Position numbers and translations under genes: made by a program. From Planctomycetota bacterium (GTDB lineage: Bacteria; Planctomycetota; Phycisphaerae; UBA1845; PWPN01), in the NCBI GenBank assembly GCA_016209665.1, contig JACQVT010000346.1, positions 1 to 8,931 of the forward strand: a stretch of 8,931 nucleotides of DNA, given 5' to 3'. Under the pieces are notes generated by a model that searched no databases, was not told the DNA's origin, and saw only the letters and a program-made list of their open reading frames with translations. This document shows positions 6,925 to 8,931 of this stretch, piece by piece. Positions within the stretch are counted from its first letter, which is position 1; each line of letters starts with the position of its first letter.

Positions 6925-6929
6925 GCGGG
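6912..6929 (+). other. Small stem-loop over the sdhC stop codon
   Basis: CCCGCC (6912-6917) pairs with GGCGGG (6924-6929) around a six-base loop, and the TAG stop straddles the loop and 3' arm. No T-run follows, so it is not a standard terminator. It may influence mRNA processing or the relative expression of sdhC and sdhA. The remainder of the 70-base gap shows only a weak GGA before the sdhA ATG. Confidence 0.25.
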
Positions 6930-6994
6930 CTCATGGAACGTCAGCATCGGGTATTCGAGCGATCCCGAGGGTCACGAGTTCGAACGGAACCATC

Positions 6995-8931
6995 ATGGCA
7001 CAACAGCGTGTAGTCGTCGTGGGAGGAGGACTGGCCGGCCTGGCCGCCGCAATGAAGCTGGCCGAACTGGGCCGCCCGGTCGATCTGATCAGCATGGTGC
7101 CCGTCCGACGGTCGCACAGCGTGTGCGCCCAGGGCGGGATCAACTCCGTCAACCAGGTGACCCGACAGGAAGGCGACGCTGAATACAAGCACTTCGACGA
7201 CACCGTCTACGGCGGAGCCTTCCTACAGCATCAGCCGCCGGTCAAGGAGATGTGCGACTGGGCGCCGCGGATCATCGACCTGATGGACCGCCTCGGCGTC
7301 ATGTTCAACCGGACGGCCGAGGGGCACCGCGACGTGCGGCGCTTCGGCGGGACGTTGTATCGCCGGACGAGCTTCGCCGGGGCCACCACCGGCCAGCAGT
7401 TGCTCTACGCCCTCGACGAGCAGGTCCGCCGCTGGGAGGTCGCGGGCGAAATCCGAAAGTACGAGTTCTGGGAGTTCCTGGGACCCATCGTGGACGACGC
7501 AGGCCAGTGCCGCGGCGCCGTCGCCCAGGACATGTTCTCGATGGAAATCCGGGCCTTCCCCTCGGACGCGGTCGTGCTGGCGACGGGCGGCTGCGGACTG
7601 ATCTTCGGCAAATCGACCATGTCGATGATCTGCACGGGCGGGGCGGCGGGTCGGGCGTTCAAGGCCGGCGTGAAGTTCGCCAACGGCGAGTTCGTCCAGG
7701 TGCACCCGACGGCCATCCCCGGCTCCGATAAGCATCGGCTGATGAGCGAGTCGGCCCGCGGCGAAGGCGGCCGGGTTTGGGTGCCCCTCCGGCCCGGTGA
7801 CACCCGCGACCCGCTCGACATCCCCGAAAACGAGCGGTACTACTTCCTGGAGGAGAAGTACCCCAAGTACGGCAACCTCGTGCCCCGCGACATCGCCACC
7901 CGCGAGATTTTCGATGTCTGCGTCAACGAAGGGCTCAGCGTCGAGAAGGACCAGTACTGCGTCTACCTCGATCTGACCGCCCTGCCGGCCGAGACCCACC
8001 ACAAGCTCGAGGGCATCCTCGAGATCTACGAGAAGTTCCAGGGCGTCGACCCCCGCAAGGTGCCGATGAAGATTTTCCCCGCCGTGCACTACTTCATGGG
8101 CGGCCTGTGGGCGGACTACGAGAAGGACAACCAGACCGGGGGCCTCGTCGTCGGCTCACCGCGGAACCACATGACCAACATCCCCGGCCTGTACGCCATC
8201 GGCGAGGCGGACTACCAATACCACGGGGCCAACCGCCTCGGGGCCAACTCGCTGCTGAGCTGCATCTTCAGCGGCCTCGTTGCCGGGATGGGCATCGACC
8301 AACGACTGCGTTCGTTGCCCAAAGGCAAGGCCTCCGATCAGCCGTCTTCGTTGTTCGAGGGGGCAGCCGCCACCCATCGCGACAGGTACGACAAGCTCAT
8401 CTCCAGTAAAGGCACCGAGAACCCCTACACGCTGCACAGGGAGCTGGGCCAGACCATGACCCGCAGTTGCACCGTGGTCCGCTACAACAACGGCATCAAG
8501 GAGACACTGGCCAAGCTCGACGAGTTGGACGACCGGTATCGCCGCGTGGCCATCGCCGACAGGTCGGACTGGACCAACCAGAACCTCAGCTTCACGCGAG
8601 CCTTGGGCGACATGCTGACGATCGCCCGGGTCATCGCTACCGGGGCCCTGCTGCGGGACGAGTCGCGCGGGGCCCACTACAAGCCCGAGTGCGACATCCC
8701 GCCGCCCAAGGGAGACGACCCAGCCGGCCTGCGGGCCGAGGCCGAGCGCTGGTGCCGGCAGTTCAAGGCCCAGGATGACAAGTGGCTCAAGACCACCATC
8801 GCTGAGTACGCCCCTGACGGCCCTAGAATCTCATACGAGCCGGTGGATACGTCGATCATCCCGCCCAGGCCCCGGACCTACGGCCTCGTCGGGGCCGAGA
8901 TGATCGAGGAAGTGTGGAAGCAGATGCAGGC
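6995..8931 (+). CDS. sdhA: Succinate dehydrogenase/fumarate reductase flavoprotein subunit, 3' end beyond the right edge
   Basis: 645 codons are open from the ATG at 6995 to the window edge. The protein oxidises succinate to fumarate at a covalently bound FAD on the membrane-facing complex II. It shows the dinucleotide-binding VVVVGGGLAGLAAA (6-19) and SHSVCAQGGIN (40-50), where H41 is the expected covalent FAD ligand. Next come HPTAIPG with H237, ESARGEGG with R255, HYFMGG with H365 and GANRLGANSL with R414. These match the substrate-binding and proton-transfer residues of characterised SdhA/FrdA proteins. The C-terminal helical domain (about 430-580, with the arginine-rich RSCTVVRYNNG segment) is present. 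The C-terminal YEPVDTSIIPPRPRTY segment suggests that only a few residues are missing. Length and pairing with a b558 anchor fit the Bacillus/delta-proteobacterial type. The start has only a weak GGA six bases upstream, so translation may rely on coupling to sdhC. sdhB is expected next. Confidence 0.96.
   Translation, partial: MAQQRVVVVGGGLAGLAAAMKLAELGRPVDLISMVPVRRSHSVCAQGGINSVNQVTRQEGDAEYKHFDDTVYGGAFLQHQPPVKEMCDWAPRIIDLMDRLGVMFNRTAEGHRDVRRFGGTLYRRTSFAGATTGQQLLYALDEQVRRWEVAGEIRKYEFWEFLGPIVDDAGQCRGAVAQDMFSMEIRAFPSDAVVLATGGCGLIFGKSTMSMICTGGAAGRAFKAGVKFANGEFVQVHPTAIPGSDKHRLMSESARGEGGRVWVPLRPGDTRDPLDIPENERYYFLEEKYPKYGNLVPRDIATREIFDVCVNEGLSVEKDQYCVYLDLTALPAETHHKLEGILEIYEKFQGVDPRKVPMKIFPAVHYFMGGLWADYEKDNQTGGLVVGSPRNHMTNIPGLYAIGEADYQYHGANRLGANSLLSCIFSGLVAGMGIDQRLRSLPKGKASDQPSSLFEGAAATHRDRYDKLISSKGTENPYTLHRELGQTMTRSCTVVRYNNGIKETLAKLDELDDRYRRVAIADRSDWTNQNLSFTRALGDMLTIARVIATGALLRDESRGAHYKPECDIPPPKGDDPAGLRAEAERWCRQFKAQDDKWLKTTIAEYAPDGPRISYEPVDTSIIPPRPRTYGLVGAEMIEEVWKQMQ

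Noticed and set aside
7223..8089. Antisense ORF of 288 codons opposite sdhA
   Set aside because: sdhA is intact and strongly conserved in the other strand; the antisense frame has no domain or convincing start signal.

Overview
The window is GC-rich bacterial chromosome with dense, mostly conventional genes, frequent GTG starts and many long antisense shadow ORFs of the kind high third-position GC produces. The gene set (a YfhO-type polytopic membrane protein, a UroD-family protein that is not HemE, a stand-alone Uma2 nuclease and a di-heme b558-type succinate dehydrogenase) resembles Planctomycetota or a related PVC-type bacterium. That placement is inference from gene content; no phylogenetic marker is present.

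Layout. Bases 1-480 (minus) hold the first 160 codons of an Uma2-family PD-(D/E)XK protein that runs off the left edge. A short divergent promoter region (481-631) separates it from a plus-strand pair: a large YfhO-like GT-C membrane protein (632-3172) and an ALG5-like family 2 glycosyltransferase (3198-4007). This pair fits a two-step scheme: the GT2 charges a polyprenyl phosphate with a sugar, and the multi-helix protein transfers it to an acceptor outside the membrane. The GT2 meets a convergent UroD-family gene (4001-5125, minus) with a 7-base overlap of the coding ends. Upstream of that gene on the same strand lie a non-heme ferritin (5210-5701) and a tRNA-Arg(ACG) (5840-5913), each with a plausible promoter.

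From about 6043 the plus strand carries a succinate dehydrogenase operon in sdhC-sdhA order. It has a good sigma-70-like promoter, a five-helix di-heme cytochrome b (6151-6924) and the flavoprotein (6995 to the right edge, nearly complete). sdhB would be expected just beyond the window. The four heme histidines point to a menaquinone-type complex II.

I found no mobile element, CRISPR array, toxin-antitoxin pair or phage signature, and nothing that amounts to a clearly new system. The points most worth a second look are the GT2/YfhO pair in an organism probably lacking teichoic acids, the altered metal-site motif of the UroD-like protein, and the long Pro-rich tail on SdhC.
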